Shown in pieces: positions 26,801-34,796 of a stretch of 64,000 nucleotides of DNA. A program made the translations under genes and the position numbers. This DNA comes from Microtetraspora fusca. Its GTDB lineage: Bacteria; Actinomycetota; Actinomycetes; Streptosporangiales; Streptosporangiaceae. The notes under the pieces were generated by a model. It worked only from the letters and a program-made list of their open reading frames with translations. It was not told the DNA's origin and did not search any database. Each line of letters starts with the position of its first letter. The first letter of the stretch is position 1. The stretch covers positions 45,713 through 109,712 of the forward strand of contig NZ_BBYK01000068.1 of NCBI RefSeq assembly GCF_001570365.1. Direction: 5' to 3'.

Positions 26801-27427
26801 GAGCATCCGGGCGGCGACGTTCGCATCGCGGTAGCCGTAATGGTCGGTCACCTCGACCACGACGTCGGGCACCGCGGCGCGCCAGGCGGCCAGCAGCGCC
26901 CGCGCCTCCTCGTCGCGCTGCCCGGCCGCCGCGCGGCCGACGTCGGACCTGGGCCCGAGCAGCACCACCAGCCGGGGCTCGCCCGAGGGCCCGCGCGCGT
27001 GCTCGGCGAGCATCTCGCGCGTCACGTACGGCTCGCCGCGCTCGCCCGCGTGGTGGGCGGCGGTGACGAGGCGGCATAGGGGGCCCCAGCCGTCCGCGCG
27101 GGCCAGGACGACGACCCGCCGCTCGCCGTCGCCCGCCGAGCCGTCGCCCCGGGTCTCCCCGGCCTCGCCGTGGACGCCCGCGCGCCTGCCGCGCGCCGTG
27201 TGATGGTCGTGGGCGCGCAGGACCAGGTCGACGCCGGCGATGGGGGCGAGCCCCTCGGCGTGGCATGCCTGGATGTGCTTGATCACGCCGTAGAGGCCGT
27301 CGCGGTCGGTCAGCGCGAGGGTGTCCATGCCGTGGGCCGCCGCGCGCGCGACCAGGGCGGGCGGGAAGGCCGTGCCGTACCGGAGGGAGTAGGCCGAGGC
27401 CACGTGGAGATGGACGAAGGAGGCCAT
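23699..27427 (-). CDS. dnaE2: error-prone DNA polymerase III alpha-type DnaE2
   Basis: A 1242-residue C-family polymerase. The N-terminal PHP domain (HLHVASAYS at about 5, ALTDRDGLYGV) is followed by the catalytic palm with PDIDVD near residue 424 and KLDVLG near 575, which carry the three metal-binding Asp. A helix-hairpin-helix/OB-fold tail ends the protein. It is preceded by a DUF6504 gene (start overlapping by TGATG) and a LexA-type box, so it is likely a damage-induced translesion polymerase. No ImuA or ImuB gene is in the window, unlike the typical mutasome cassette. ATG at 27427; the stop lies inside the convergent DUF4328 gene. Confidence 0.92.
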   Translation of the reverse strand: MASFVHLHVASAYSLRYGTAFPPALVARAAAHGMDTLALTDRDGLYGVIKHIQACHAEGLAPIAGVDLVLRAHDHHTARGRRAGVHGEAGETRGDGSAGDGERRVVVLARADGWGPLCRLVTAAHHAGERGEPYVTREMLAEHARGPSGEPRLVVLLGPRSDVGRAAAGQRDEEARALLAAWRAAVPDVVVEVTDHYGYRDANVAARMLGLADWAGLPAVLTNAARHLDPADHQVGNVLDAARRLAPLHARHLEQSSQAYLKSGEEMAGVAERVCGGDRSRMARLLAETRRVAERCALDPVEIVPLLSDPPGALHLPEIGGDPVPMLRSRCEEGLRRRGMERSKEARERLAAELDIIERKRLSGYFVAVAGITDMIRGMGVRCAIRGSGAGSLVNYLAGIGEVNPIEHGLLMERFLSEGRRGLPDIDVDVESARRLDCYRAILGRYGEAQVACVSMMETYRARSAIRDVGSAMGLPPHEVDAIAKAFPHIRAKQIRAALADLPELRDSGLNDRSLETVFRLAEKLDGLPRHIALHPCGVLVGNAALRDRTPVERSMLDFPMSQFDKDDVEEAGLLKLDVLGVRMQSAMAHALDEIERVDGVRIELDAVPRDDTDTYDMICSGRTIGCFQIESPGQRELVAKLEPRTMHDLIVDISLFRPGPVNSDMVTPYLEARHGFRRPSYAHEELHGPLRETHGVVVFHEQVLKVIDVMTGCGLSEAEKARRALDTPAGREAVHDWFVPLAGERGFDPATVEKAWKVLDAFGAFGFCKAHAAAFALPTYQSAWLKRHHTAAFLAGVLTHEPGMYPSRVILDEARRCGVGILALDVNRSGRHWRVEKAAGETAGPPPEEPYGETPEGGEATGESLTLRVRPGDLGPRRQDVDLGGGADSGVDGGPDGETGGFGRGYALRVPFSAVRGVSEAEVDRMVAGQPYTSVADFWDRARPSRPVAERIVEVGGLDAMYGLRPGGPRWRPGRLTRRDLIAQVGALDRSSAAGVAAKGDTAAVQLPMAFAERVTPGELPEMTEAEAVEAELAVLGMDVSRHVIGFHDELLDAIGVVRARDLLRQRNGAEILVAGVKVATQTPAVRSGQRVIFLTLDDSTGPIDLTFFESVQAHTAATVFGSWLLVARGVVRRTGARAVSLRALNCWNLVDLDELWRAPPPRGGIDAVRALLDETPESGGGVGGRPIEYGNGYRLSPYSDIGPAPGVRDAAAFLAHPAEPQRRLWHASSGSSGPTRTRGR

Positions 27428-27693
27428 CAGTCCCACGCCCTCAGCAGCAGCCAGCCGCGGCTCGCGGTGTCGAAGCGCAGCTCGTAGGTCCCGACGCCGG
27501 GGCCCATGCCGGCCTCGACCCGCCAGAACCGCCGCTCACCCGGGTCGGTGTCGGAGGTCTTCCACCACTCGCGGGCCACCACCCAGTGATCCTGGACCTG
27601 GCGGATCGCGTAGAGACGGTCGCGCCAGACGAACTGGGCGGGCCGGCCGTCCCTGACCCACACCTCGATCGGATCGCCGTAAAGTCTGCTCAA
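27427..27693 (-). CDS. DUF6504 family small protein upstream of dnaE2
   Basis: A basic, Trp-rich protein of about 88 residues that reads as DUF6504 (SRLYGDPIEVWVRDGRPAQF at the N-terminus, then WVVAREWWKTSD and a C-terminal WLLLRAWD). Such genes accompany translesion polymerase cassettes in actinobacteria, so a role in the mutasome is inferred. The TTG at 27693 follows GGGGGGA at a good distance; ATG at 27711 and GTG at 27720 are alternatives. The stop overlaps the dnaE2 ATG by one base. Confidence 0.8.
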   Translation of the reverse strand: MSRLYGDPIEVWVRDGRPAQFVWRDRLYAIRQVQDHWVVAREWWKTSDTDPGERRFWRVEAGMGPGVGTYELRFDTASRGWLLLRAWD

Positions 27694-27749
27694 GACGGAT
27701 CTTCCCCCCATGATCGGCACCCGGGGGAAGGCGGGCGCTACGTGCTACT

Positions 27750-27765
27750 TCGAACATATGTTCTC
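27750..27765 (-). promoter_or_regulatory. LexA-type SOS box before DUF6504-dnaE2
   Basis: TCGAACATATGTTCTC fits the actinobacterial LexA box TCGAAC-N4-GTTCGA, with mismatches only in the last two bases. It lies about 57 bases upstream of the start of the small gene and would place the two-gene operon in the SOS regulon. Confidence 0.7.
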
Positions 27766-27808
27766 AGAAGATCGACCGCAACTCGGTCGGAGGAACGCGC
27801 CGCGAGCC

Positions 27809-27854
27809 GTTCACAAAGCGCCATCGTCTCGGGCCCTTCTGTTCACCAAAGCGC
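27809..27854. repeat. direct repeat in the ABC importer promoter region
   Basis: GTTCACAAAGCGC (27809-27821) and GTTCACCAAAGCGC (27841-27854) are near-identical direct repeats about 32 bases apart, roughly three helical turns. They lie upstream of the substrate-binding protein gene and may be regulator sites. The 244 bases from 27694 to 27938 otherwise hold only the LexA box and a promoter region. Confidence 0.35.
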
Positions 27855-27938
27855 AATCTGCCCAGGGCTAACTGGGGCTGGTTTGTTGCATTGAGTTCGC
27901 CTACGTTCGATCCACGTACGACAGTGGGAGACAAAAGC

Positions 27939-29084
27939 GTGTCTGCGCGCATCGCCGGCCTCGTGGCCGCCCTTTCCCTGGCCATCCCCTTGAGCGCGGC
28001 GTGCGGAGCCGCCCCCACCGAGAGCACGTCCGGCTCCGGAGGGCCCGACGCGAAGACCGCCACCTCCGCCGCCGACTTCGGCGGGATGGACAAGCTGGTG
28101 GAGGCCGCCAAGAAGGAAGGCAAGCTCAACGTCATCGCGCTGCCCCGCGACTGGGCGAACTACGGCGAGCTCCTCGACACCTTCTCGCAGAAGTACGGCA
28201 TCACGATCACCAGCGACAACCCCGACGGCTCCAGCTCGGACGAGATCAACGCGGTGAAGACGCTCAAGGGCCAGGACCGCGCCCCCGACGTGCTCGACCT
28301 CGGCCAGTCCTTCGCGCTCAGCGGCGCACAGGAAGGCCTGTTCGCGCCGTACAAGGTGCAGACGTGGGACAAGATCCCCGACGGCCAGAAGGCCGCGGAC
28401 GGCGTCTGGGTCAACGACTACGGCGGCTACGTCTCGATCGGCTGCGACGCCAAGAGGGTGGCGAACTGCCCGCAGACGTACGCCGACCTGCTCAAGCCCG
28501 AGTACAAGGGCAAGGTCGCCCTGAACGGCGACCCGACCAAGGCGGGCGCGGCCTTCGCCGGGGTCTACGCCGCCTCCCTGGCGAACGGCGGCTCGTTCGA
28601 CGACATCCAGCCCGGCCTGGAGTTCTTCAAGAAGCTCAAGGCCGCCGGCAACTTCAACCCCGTCGAGTCCACCCCGGCGACCGTCCAGAACGGCGAGACG
28701 CCGATCAGCATCGACTGGGACTACCTCAACGCCGGGTACGCCGACCAGTTCGCGGACAAGGGGGTCGACTGGAAGGTCGTCGTCCCGGGCGACGGCAAGT
28801 ACGCGCAGTTCTACGCGCAGGCCGTCAACAAGGACGCGCCGCACCCGGCGGCCGCCCGCCTGTGGCAGGAGTTCCTCTTCAGCCCCGAGGGCCAGAACCT
28901 CTACCTCAAGGGCTACGCCCGCGCGGTCCTGCTGCCCGCGATGCAGGCCGACGGCACGGCCGACGCCACCGCGGTGGCCAAGCTCCCCGCGGTCGAGGGG
29001 ACGCCCACGTTCCCGGGCGAGGCCCAGATCAACAAGGCCAAGGAGACCCTCGCCACCGGCTGGGGCGCCGCGGTCTCGGGATGA
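27939..29084 (+). CDS. ABC transporter substrate-binding lipoprotein (Fe3+/polyamine/2-aminoethylphosphonate type)
   Basis: A 381-residue protein. It has a signal peptide with a lipobox ending in LSAAC (about residues 15-23), then a periplasmic-binding fold: GKLNVIALPRDWANYGEL, later YADLLKPEYKGKVALNGDP and FFKKLKAAGNFNPVES. The acceptor side has the DWDYLNAGYADQFADKG stretch. Its family includes iron, spermidine/putrescine and 2-aminoethylphosphonate binders; the substrate is unknown. The GTG at 27939 has GGAG upstream and gives a canonical signal peptide. It is the first gene of a four-gene importer. Confidence 0.88.
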   Translation: MSARIAGLVAALSLAIPLSAACGAAPTESTSGSGGPDAKTATSAADFGGMDKLVEAAKKEGKLNVIALPRDWANYGELLDTFSQKYGITITSDNPDGSSSDEINAVKTLKGQDRAPDVLDLGQSFALSGAQEGLFAPYKVQTWDKIPDGQKAADGVWVNDYGGYVSIGCDAKRVANCPQTYADLLKPEYKGKVALNGDPTKAGAAFAGVYAASLANGGSFDDIQPGLEFFKKLKAAGNFNPVESTPATVQNGETPISIDWDYLNAGYADQFADKGVDWKVVVPGDGKYAQFYAQAVNKDAPHPAAARLWQEFLFSPEGQNLYLKGYARAVLLPAMQADGTADATAVAKLPAVEGTPTFPGEAQINKAKETLATGWGAAVSG

Positions 29085-29944
29085 GCCGTCCCGCAAGTAC
29101 GGCGTCCGCCCCGGTGCCGGGCCGGAGCCGTAGAAGATCGAGAGGATGGATCGCGACGGCGCCGCTGCTGGCGTTCGTCGCGGTCGTCTTCGGCGCGCCG
29201 CTGGTCGTGCTGCTCGGCGGCACGTTCGTCCGCCAGGGGCGGTTCACCGGTGAGAACCTGGCCGAGTCGCTGCAGGGGGCCTACCTCACCGCGCTGATCG
29301 GGAGCGTGAAGCTGTCGGCGACGGTCGCGGTGCTCGGCACGGTCCTCGGCGTCTTCCTCGCCCAGGCCGTGGTCGCCTCCCGGCTGCGCGAGGCCGTCCT
29401 CACGGCGTCGGGCGTCCTGGCGAACTTCGGCGGGGTGCCGCTGGCGTTCGCCTGGATCGCCACGCTGGGCAACTCCGGCGTCGTCACCCGCGTCCTCGGA
29501 CTCGGCGAGCACGGGTGGAGCCTCTACAACTTCTGGGGGCTCACCCTGGTCTACCTGTATTTCTCCATCCCGCTGACCGTCCTCGTCGTCACGCCCGCCC
29601 TGGACGGCCTGCGGCCACAGTGGCGCGAGGCCGCGCTGAACAACGGCGCCTCGGCCTGGCAGTACTGGCGGTACGTGGGCGTGCCCGTGCTCGCGCCGTC
29701 GCTGCTCGGCGCGGTGGTGCTCCTGTTCGGCAGCGCCTTCGCCGCCTACGCCACGGCCGCGGCGATGGTCGGCACGACGGTGCCGCTGGTCACCCTCCAG
29801 ATCGCCAACGCGCTGACCGGCAACGTCCTCATCGGCCACGAGAACGTGGCCCTCGCGCTCAGCCTCGACATGATCGTGATCGCCGGGCTGGTCATGGCCG
29901 TCTACCTGCCGCTGCAACGGAGGAGCGCCCGATGGCTGCGCTGA
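29081..29944 (+). CDS. ABC transporter permease (first)
   Basis: A 287-residue inner-membrane permease of the binding-protein-dependent importer type, with about six membrane helices and the EAA-like loop EAALNNGASAWQYWRYVGVPVLAP, which contacts the ATPase. ATG at 29081 overlaps the stop of the substrate-binding gene (ATGA). A basic N-terminus precedes the first helix (WIATAPLLAFVAVVFGAPLV). It pairs with the next permease. Confidence 0.9.
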   Translation: MSRPASTASAPVPGRSRRRSRGWIATAPLLAFVAVVFGAPLVVLLGGTFVRQGRFTGENLAESLQGAYLTALIGSVKLSATVAVLGTVLGVFLAQAVVASRLREAVLTASGVLANFGGVPLAFAWIATLGNSGVVTRVLGLGEHGWSLYNFWGLTLVYLYFSIPLTVLVVTPALDGLRPQWREAALNNGASAWQYWRYVGVPVLAPSLLGAVVLLFGSAFAAYATAAAMVGTTVPLVTLQIANALTGNVLIGHENVALALSLDMIVIAGLVMAVYLPLQRRSARWLR

Positions 29945-30783
29945 CCCCGGCCCCGATCGCCGGGGACGCGTCCTCCGCCCCCACGCGCAGGGAACGGCCG
30001 CGGGCCTGGCGCGTGGCCGTGCTGGGGCTGGCCGCGCTGTACTTCCTGGTTCCGCTGGCCGCCTCGTTCTGGTTCACGGTGGACGATCCCCAGGGCTTCA
30101 GCCTCGACGCCTACGGGCAGATCTTCTCGGCTCCCGGGTTCGCCTCCAGCCTGCTGCTGTCGCTGGGGCTGGCGGTGGCGACCATCGCGGTCGTCCTGCT
30201 GCTCACCCTGCCGGCCATGCTGGCCGTACGGCTCGGCGCGCCGCGGCTGCGTCCGGTCCTGGAGGTGGTGTGCACGCTGCCGCTCGTCGTCCCGCCGATC
30301 ACGTTCGTCGCGGGGATCGGCACCGTGCTGCGGTTCGGGCCGGAGTACCTGGCCACGACCCCCTTCTACCGGACGATCATCGCCCTGCAGAACCCGGACT
30401 TCCCCGTGGTGCTCGTGCTCGCGTACGTGGTGCTCGCCCTGCCATACGTCCACCGCTCGCTGGACGCGGGGCTGCGCGCGATCGACGTGCGCACGCTGGT
30501 GGAGGCGGCGCGGAACTGCGGGGCCTCCTGGCCGCACGTCGTGTTCCGGGTGATCGTCCCGAACCTGCGCTCGGCCCTGGCCGGCGCGTCGTTCCTCACG
30601 CTGGCGCTGGTGCTCGGCGAGTTCACCGTCGCGCGGCTGCTCAGCTTCCAGCCGTTCCCGGTGTGGATCGTCTACATCTCCGGATCGCAGGCCCAGGTGT
30701 CGGTCGCCGTCTCACTGTTCAGCCTGCTGCTCACCTGGCTGGTGCTGCTCGTCGTCTCCGTCGCAGGAAGGAAGCGATCATGA
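29932..30783 (+). CDS. ABC transporter permease (second)
   Basis: A 283-residue permease with about six helices and the EAA-like loop EAARNCGASWPHVVFRVIVPNL. The two permeases overlap by 13 bases, so they are translated together and form a heterodimeric channel. The ATG at 29932 lies within the last codons of the first permease gene with AGGAG about ten bases upstream. The stop overlaps the ATPase gene. Confidence 0.9.
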   Translation: MAALTPAPIAGDASSAPTRRERPRAWRVAVLGLAALYFLVPLAASFWFTVDDPQGFSLDAYGQIFSAPGFASSLLLSLGLAVATIAVVLLLTLPAMLAVRLGAPRLRPVLEVVCTLPLVVPPITFVAGIGTVLRFGPEYLATTPFYRTIIALQNPDFPVVLVLAYVVLALPYVHRSLDAGLRAIDVRTLVEAARNCGASWPHVVFRVIVPNLRSALAGASFLTLALVLGEFTVARLLSFQPFPVWIVYISGSQAQVSVAVSLFSLLLTWLVLLVVSVAGRKRS

Positions 30784-31874
30784 CCACGCCCGTCACCGGG
30801 GCCACCGGCGAAGCCGTCACGGAGGCCGCCACCGGAGCCAGGGTGGAGCTCCGCGGGCTGCACCGGCGCTTCGGCGGCACCGTCGCCCTCGACGGCCTGG
30901 ATCTCTCCATCGAGCCCGGCGAACTGCTCGCCCTGCTCGGCCCGTCCGGATGCGGCAAGACCACCGCTCTGCGGTGCGTCGCCGGGTTCGAGCACCCCGA
31001 CGAGGGAGCGGTCCTCATCGACGGGCGGGACATCACCGGCGTGCCCGCCAACCGGCGCGACGCCGGAATGGTGTTCCAGTCCTACAGCCTCTTCCCGAAC
31101 CTCAACGCCCGGGACAACGTGGCCTTCGGCCTGCGCGTGCGCAAGGTCGCGGCGGCCAGGCGGCACGCCCGGGCGCAGGAGCTGCTGGAGCTGGTCGGCC
31201 TCCCCTCCGTCGGCGAGCGGTACCCGCACCAGCTCTCCGGCGGGCAGCAGCAGCGCGTGGCGCTGGCCCGGGCGCTCGCGCTCGAACCGCGGGTGCTGCT
31301 GCTCGACGAGCCGCTGTCCGCCCTGGACGCCAAGGTCCGGAGCGCGCTCCGCGAGGAGATCCGCCGGCTCCAGCTCTCCCTCGGCATCACGACGATCTTC
31401 GTGACGCACGACCAGGAGGAGGCGCTGTCGGTCGCCGACCGGGTGGCCGTGCTGCGCGCGGGACGCCTGGAGCAGATCGCCGACCCGGCCACGTTGTACG
31501 ACCGGCCGGCCACGCCGTTCGTCGCCGAGTTCGTCGGCACCATGAACCGCGTCCCCGGGGCCGCCTCGGGCGACCGGGTCGCGGTGCTGGGACGGACGCT
31601 GCCCGTCGACGGCCCGCCCGCCCACGGGCCGGTCGAGGTGCTCGTCCGGCCCGAGGCGGTGATCGTCACCCCCTCGGCCGAGGGCACGGCCACGGTGGTC
31701 GCCTCCTCCTTCCGCGGCTCGACCGCGCGCCTGCGCGTACAGCTGGCGGACGGTGGGGAGCTGCTGGCCGACGTGCCCGGCCACGACTCCGTACGGCTCG
31801 CGCCCGGCGTCACCGTGACCGTCACCCTCGTCGACCGTCCCGTCCTGGTGTCGGAACCGCGGCGATCTCCCTGA
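30780..31874 (+). CDS. ABC transporter ATP-binding protein with C-terminal TOBE-like domain
   Basis: A 364-residue ATPase. Walker A GPSGCGKTT (about 58-66), Q-loop FQSYSLFPN, signature LSGGQQQRV (about 147), Walker B LLLDEPLSALDAKVR and the H-loop VTHDQEEAL. The last 90 residues form a TOBE-type regulatory domain (PVEVLVRPEAVIVTP). It energises the upstream permeases. The ATG at 30780 overlaps the previous stop (ATGA). The stop is six bases from a convergent gene. Confidence 0.92.
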   Translation: MTTPVTGATGEAVTEAATGARVELRGLHRRFGGTVALDGLDLSIEPGELLALLGPSGCGKTTALRCVAGFEHPDEGAVLIDGRDITGVPANRRDAGMVFQSYSLFPNLNARDNVAFGLRVRKVAAARRHARAQELLELVGLPSVGERYPHQLSGGQQQRVALARALALEPRVLLLDEPLSALDAKVRSALREEIRRLQLSLGITTIFVTHDQEEALSVADRVAVLRAGRLEQIADPATLYDRPATPFVAEFVGTMNRVPGAASGDRVAVLGRTLPVDGPPAHGPVEVLVRPEAVIVTPSAEGTATVVASSFRGSTARLRVQLADGGELLADVPGHDSVRLAPGVTVTVTLVDRPVLVSEPRRSP

Positions 31875-31880
31875 AACCGT

Positions 31881-32825
31881 TCAGGGGACGAGGATGATCT
31901 TTCCGCGTCCGTGCCCCCGCTCGCCCAGGCGGTGCGCGGCGGCGGCGTCGGCCAGCGGGAATGTCGCGCGGATGGGCAGACACAGGGTGCCCGCCGCGTG
32001 CAGGGCGACGGCCCGGGCGAGAGCCGGGGCGGTGCGGTCCTCCGCGGGATCGCCCCCCGTGAAGCGCACCCCGAGAGGGCCCGCCTCCGCCGGATCCACG
32101 ATGCTGACGACCCGCTCGGGGCCGCCGAGCAACTCGACGGAGCCTGCGAGAACGCCGCCGCCCGCTGTGTCCAGCACGGCGTCGACGCCGCCGGACACGA
32201 CCTCGCGGACCCGGTCGAACAGCCCCTCGCCGTATTCGACGGGGACGGCGCCCAACGTGCGCAGGTAGGCGTGGTTCGCCTCGCTCGCGGTTCCGACCAC
32301 GTGCGCGCCCGCCGCGATCGCGAACTGCGTGGCGAGGCCGCCGACGCCGCCCGCCGCCCCGTGGATCAGTACGGTGTCCCCGACCGCGACCTCAAGGAAC
32401 TCCAGCGCGCGGTAGGCCGTCTCCGCGACCATGTGCAGGCCGGCCGCCCGTTCCCAGTCCAGATCGGCGGGCTTGGCCGCGAGCCGGTCGGCGTCCGCCA
32501 GGGCGTACTCGGCGTACGCGCCCACGGCGGGCCCGAAAACCTCGTCGCCGACCGACCAGGAGCTGACACCAGCGCCGATGCTCATCACGACACCGGCCGC
32601 CTCAAGCCCGGGAACGTGTGGGAGATCCACCGGGAGGAAGTCCGTCAGCGCGCCCCCTCTGATCTTCCAGTCGACCGGGTTGACCCCGGCGGCGCGAACC
32701 CGCAGCAGCACCTGGCCGTGACCGGGGTGGGGGACGGGTGCGTCGACGAGCCGCAGTTCCTCGGGCTCGCCGTACGAGGAGAACGCGATGGACGCGGCAC
32801 TGGCCGGGACAGCTGGAACAGACAT
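31881..32825 (-). CDS. NADP-dependent oxidoreductase, quinone-reductase type (MDR superfamily)
   Basis: A 314-residue zinc-free medium-chain dehydrogenase/reductase. An N-terminal GroES-like domain (AAGVNPVDWKIRGG, VPGLEAAGVV) is followed by a Rossmann fold with the NADPH motif GAAGGVGGLATQFAI. The zinc ligands of alcohol dehydrogenases are absent. It is divergent from an XRE regulator that may control it. The ATG at 32825 is used; it is preceded by a weak ribosome binding site. Substrate unknown, probably quinones or enals. Confidence 0.85.
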   Translation of the reverse strand: MSVPAVPASAASIAFSSYGEPEELRLVDAPVPHPGHGQVLLRVRAAGVNPVDWKIRGGALTDFLPVDLPHVPGLEAAGVVMSIGAGVSSWSVGDEVFGPAVGAYAEYALADADRLAAKPADLDWERAAGLHMVAETAYRALEFLEVAVGDTVLIHGAAGGVGGLATQFAIAAGAHVVGTASEANHAYLRTLGAVPVEYGEGLFDRVREVVSGGVDAVLDTAGGGVLAGSVELLGGPERVVSIVDPAEAGPLGVRFTGGDPAEDRTAPALARAVALHAAGTLCLPIRATFPLADAAAAHRLGERGHGRGKIILVP

Positions 32826-32953
32826 GATCGACCGCCTTGGGTTCGTTCGGATTCGGGCACGGACGACGGTGCCACCCCGCACGGGCGATGAGGAGCGGAG
32901 CGTTTTCCCTAGGACCGGGAATCCTGCTCTGGGGCGGCGTGTTCGGCCTGCTG

Positions 32954-33787
32954 ATGAACGACATGAACCGGGGCGAACTCGCCGACTTCCTTCGCCGATC
33001 CCGAGGGCGACTGCGTCCGCTGGACGTGGGCCTGCCCGAGGGGCCACGCCGCCGGACACCAGGCCTGCGGCGCGAGGAGATCGCTCAGTTGTCCGGCATG
33101 TCCTTCGACTACTACATGCGCCTCGAACAAGCCCGGAGTCCGCAGCCGTCGACCCAGATGCTCGCCGCGCTCGCGCGGGCGCTGCGGCTCGGCGACGACG
33201 AGCGTGACCATCTCTACCTGTTGTCCGGGCATCGGCCGCCCGCCGCCCGTCCCGCGGGAGAGGAGATCAGCCCCGGAGTGCGTCACCTGCTGGACCGGTT
33301 GCGCGACACACCCGTCCAGGTCGTCAGCGATCTCGGATACCTCCTGACGCAGAACGCGAAGGCGGAGGCCCTGTTCGACCCTGTCTGCAAGGTGGACGGC
33401 GAAGACCGCAACATCGTGTGGGCCTGGTTCACCAACCCCCGGCTGCGGGAGCCGTACACCGCCGAGGAGTGGGAACAAGGCAGCCGCCGCCATGTCGCCG
33501 ATCTCCGGGTGACCGTCGCCCGGCGCGGCGGCGACGCCGCCTCGACGAACCTGGTCCAGCGGTTGCTGGCGCGCAGCGACGAGTTCGCCGAGCTGTGGGC
33601 GCTGCACGAGGTCCGCGTCAACCGGAACCGCCGGATCAGGATGCACCGGCCCGGGATCGGGACGATCGAGTTCGACGTGGAGACGCTGCTCACACCGGCC
33701 GACGACCAGCGGCTGCTGATCTACACCGCGCCGTCCCAGCGCCCGAGTAGGACCCGGATCTTCTCTGCGGGCGGGAACAAGGGGTGA
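32954..33787 (+). CDS. XRE-family regulator with MmyB-like C-terminal domain
   Basis: A 277-residue protein. The N-terminal Cro/C1-type helix-turn-helix (about residues 20-70, containing RREEIAQLSGMSFDYYMRLEQ) is followed by the MmyB-type ligand-binding domain (TPVQVVSDLGYLLTQNAKAEALF, later HVADLRVTVARRGGD). Such regulators control nearby oxidoreductases. Here the divergent quinone-reductase-like gene is the natural target. A GTG extension upstream is in frame, but ATG at 32954 gives the usual N-terminus. Confidence 0.85.
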   Translation: MNDMNRGELADFLRRSRGRLRPLDVGLPEGPRRRTPGLRREEIAQLSGMSFDYYMRLEQARSPQPSTQMLAALARALRLGDDERDHLYLLSGHRPPAARPAGEEISPGVRHLLDRLRDTPVQVVSDLGYLLTQNAKAEALFDPVCKVDGEDRNIVWAWFTNPRLREPYTAEEWEQGSRRHVADLRVTVARRGGDAASTNLVQRLLARSDEFAELWALHEVRVNRNRRIRMHRPGIGTIEFDVETLLTPADDQRLLIYTAPSQRPSRTRIFSAGGNKG

Positions 33788-33836
33788 CCGCGCGGGGGTT
33801 GGGCACGAGCAAGGAAGTCTCGCAACGGGAGTTTTC

Positions 33837-34796
33837 ATGCGTGCCATAGTCGTCTCCACCCCGGGTGACTCCTCCGTCCTGGAGTACGTCGAGCGGCCCG
33901 ACCCGGCGCCCGGCCCGGGCGAGGTGCTCGTCCAGGTCGCGGCGAGCGGCGTCAACTTCATCGACGTCTACCACCGCCAGGGGCGCTACCCGCTTCCGCT
34001 GCCGTTCGTCCCCGGTTCCGAGGGCGCGGGCACGGTCATCGCGACCGGGGAGGGCGTGACCGACCTGGTCGTGGGCGACGCCGTCGGATGGGCGAACGCG
34101 CTCGGCGGTTACGCCACGCGCGCGGTGATCCCGGCCGACCTGGCGGTGCCGCTCCCCCGGGGCCTCTCGCCCGAACTCGCGGCCGCCGTGCTGCTCCAGG
34201 GGCTGACCGCCCACTACCTGACCCACTCGGTGTACGCGGTGCGACCGGGAGACGACGTGCTGGTCCACGCGGCGGCCGGCGGCGTGGGGCTGCTGCTCAC
34301 CCAGATGGCCAAGCTGCTCGGCGCCCGGGTGATCGGCACCGTCTCCAGCGAGGCGAAGGAGAAGCTCGCCCGGGAGGCGGGCGCCGACGAGGTGCTGCGC
34401 TACGAGAACTTCAGCGAGGCGGTCCGCGAGATCACCGGCGCGGGCGTCCACGTCGTCTACGACGGCGTCGGCGCGTCCACGTTCGACGGCTCGCTGGCGT
34501 CGCTGCGCCCGCGCGGCATGATGGCGCTGTACGGCGCGGCCAGCGGCCCGGTCCCGCCGTTCGACCCGCAGCGGCTGGACGTGGGCGGCTCGCTGTTCCT
34601 GACCCGGCCGACGCTCGGCCACTACGTCGCGACGCGCGAGGAGCTGCTCGGGCGGGCGGGCGAACTGCTCGGCTGGGTCGCCTCGGGGGCGCTCAAGGTG
34701 CACATCACCGGCCGCTACCCGCTGGCCGAGGCGCGCCGGGCGCACGACGACCTGGAGGCCCGCCGCACGACCGGCAAGCTCCTGCTCATCCCCTGA
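33837..34796 (+). CDS. NADPH:quinone oxidoreductase (QOR family)
   Basis: A 319-residue zinc-free MDR enzyme. GVNFIDVYHRQGRYPLP (about 38) is the typical QOR start and HAAAGGVGLLLTQMAK (about 142) is the NADPH-binding turn. It catalyses NADPH-dependent one-electron reduction of quinones, as for E. coli QorA, in the cytoplasm. ATG at 33837 has GGGAG upstream. Its stop lies in the convergent PucR gene, with an 11-base overlap. It is a second quinone reductase-like gene close to the first. Confidence 0.88.
   Translation: MRAIVVSTPGDSSVLEYVERPDPAPGPGEVLVQVAASGVNFIDVYHRQGRYPLPLPFVPGSEGAGTVIATGEGVTDLVVGDAVGWANALGGYATRAVIPADLAVPLPRGLSPELAAAVLLQGLTAHYLTHSVYAVRPGDDVLVHAAAGGVGLLLTQMAKLLGARVIGTVSSEAKEKLAREAGADEVLRYENFSEAVREITGAGVHVVYDGVGASTFDGSLASLRPRGMMALYGAASGPVPPFDPQRLDVGGSLFLTRPTLGHYVATREELLGRAGELLGWVASGALKVHITGRYPLAEARRAHDDLEARRTTGKLLLIP

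Noticed and set aside
31875..31880. Terminator between the ABC importer and the convergent oxidoreductase.
   Set aside because: Only six bases separate the stops and no hairpin is visible.
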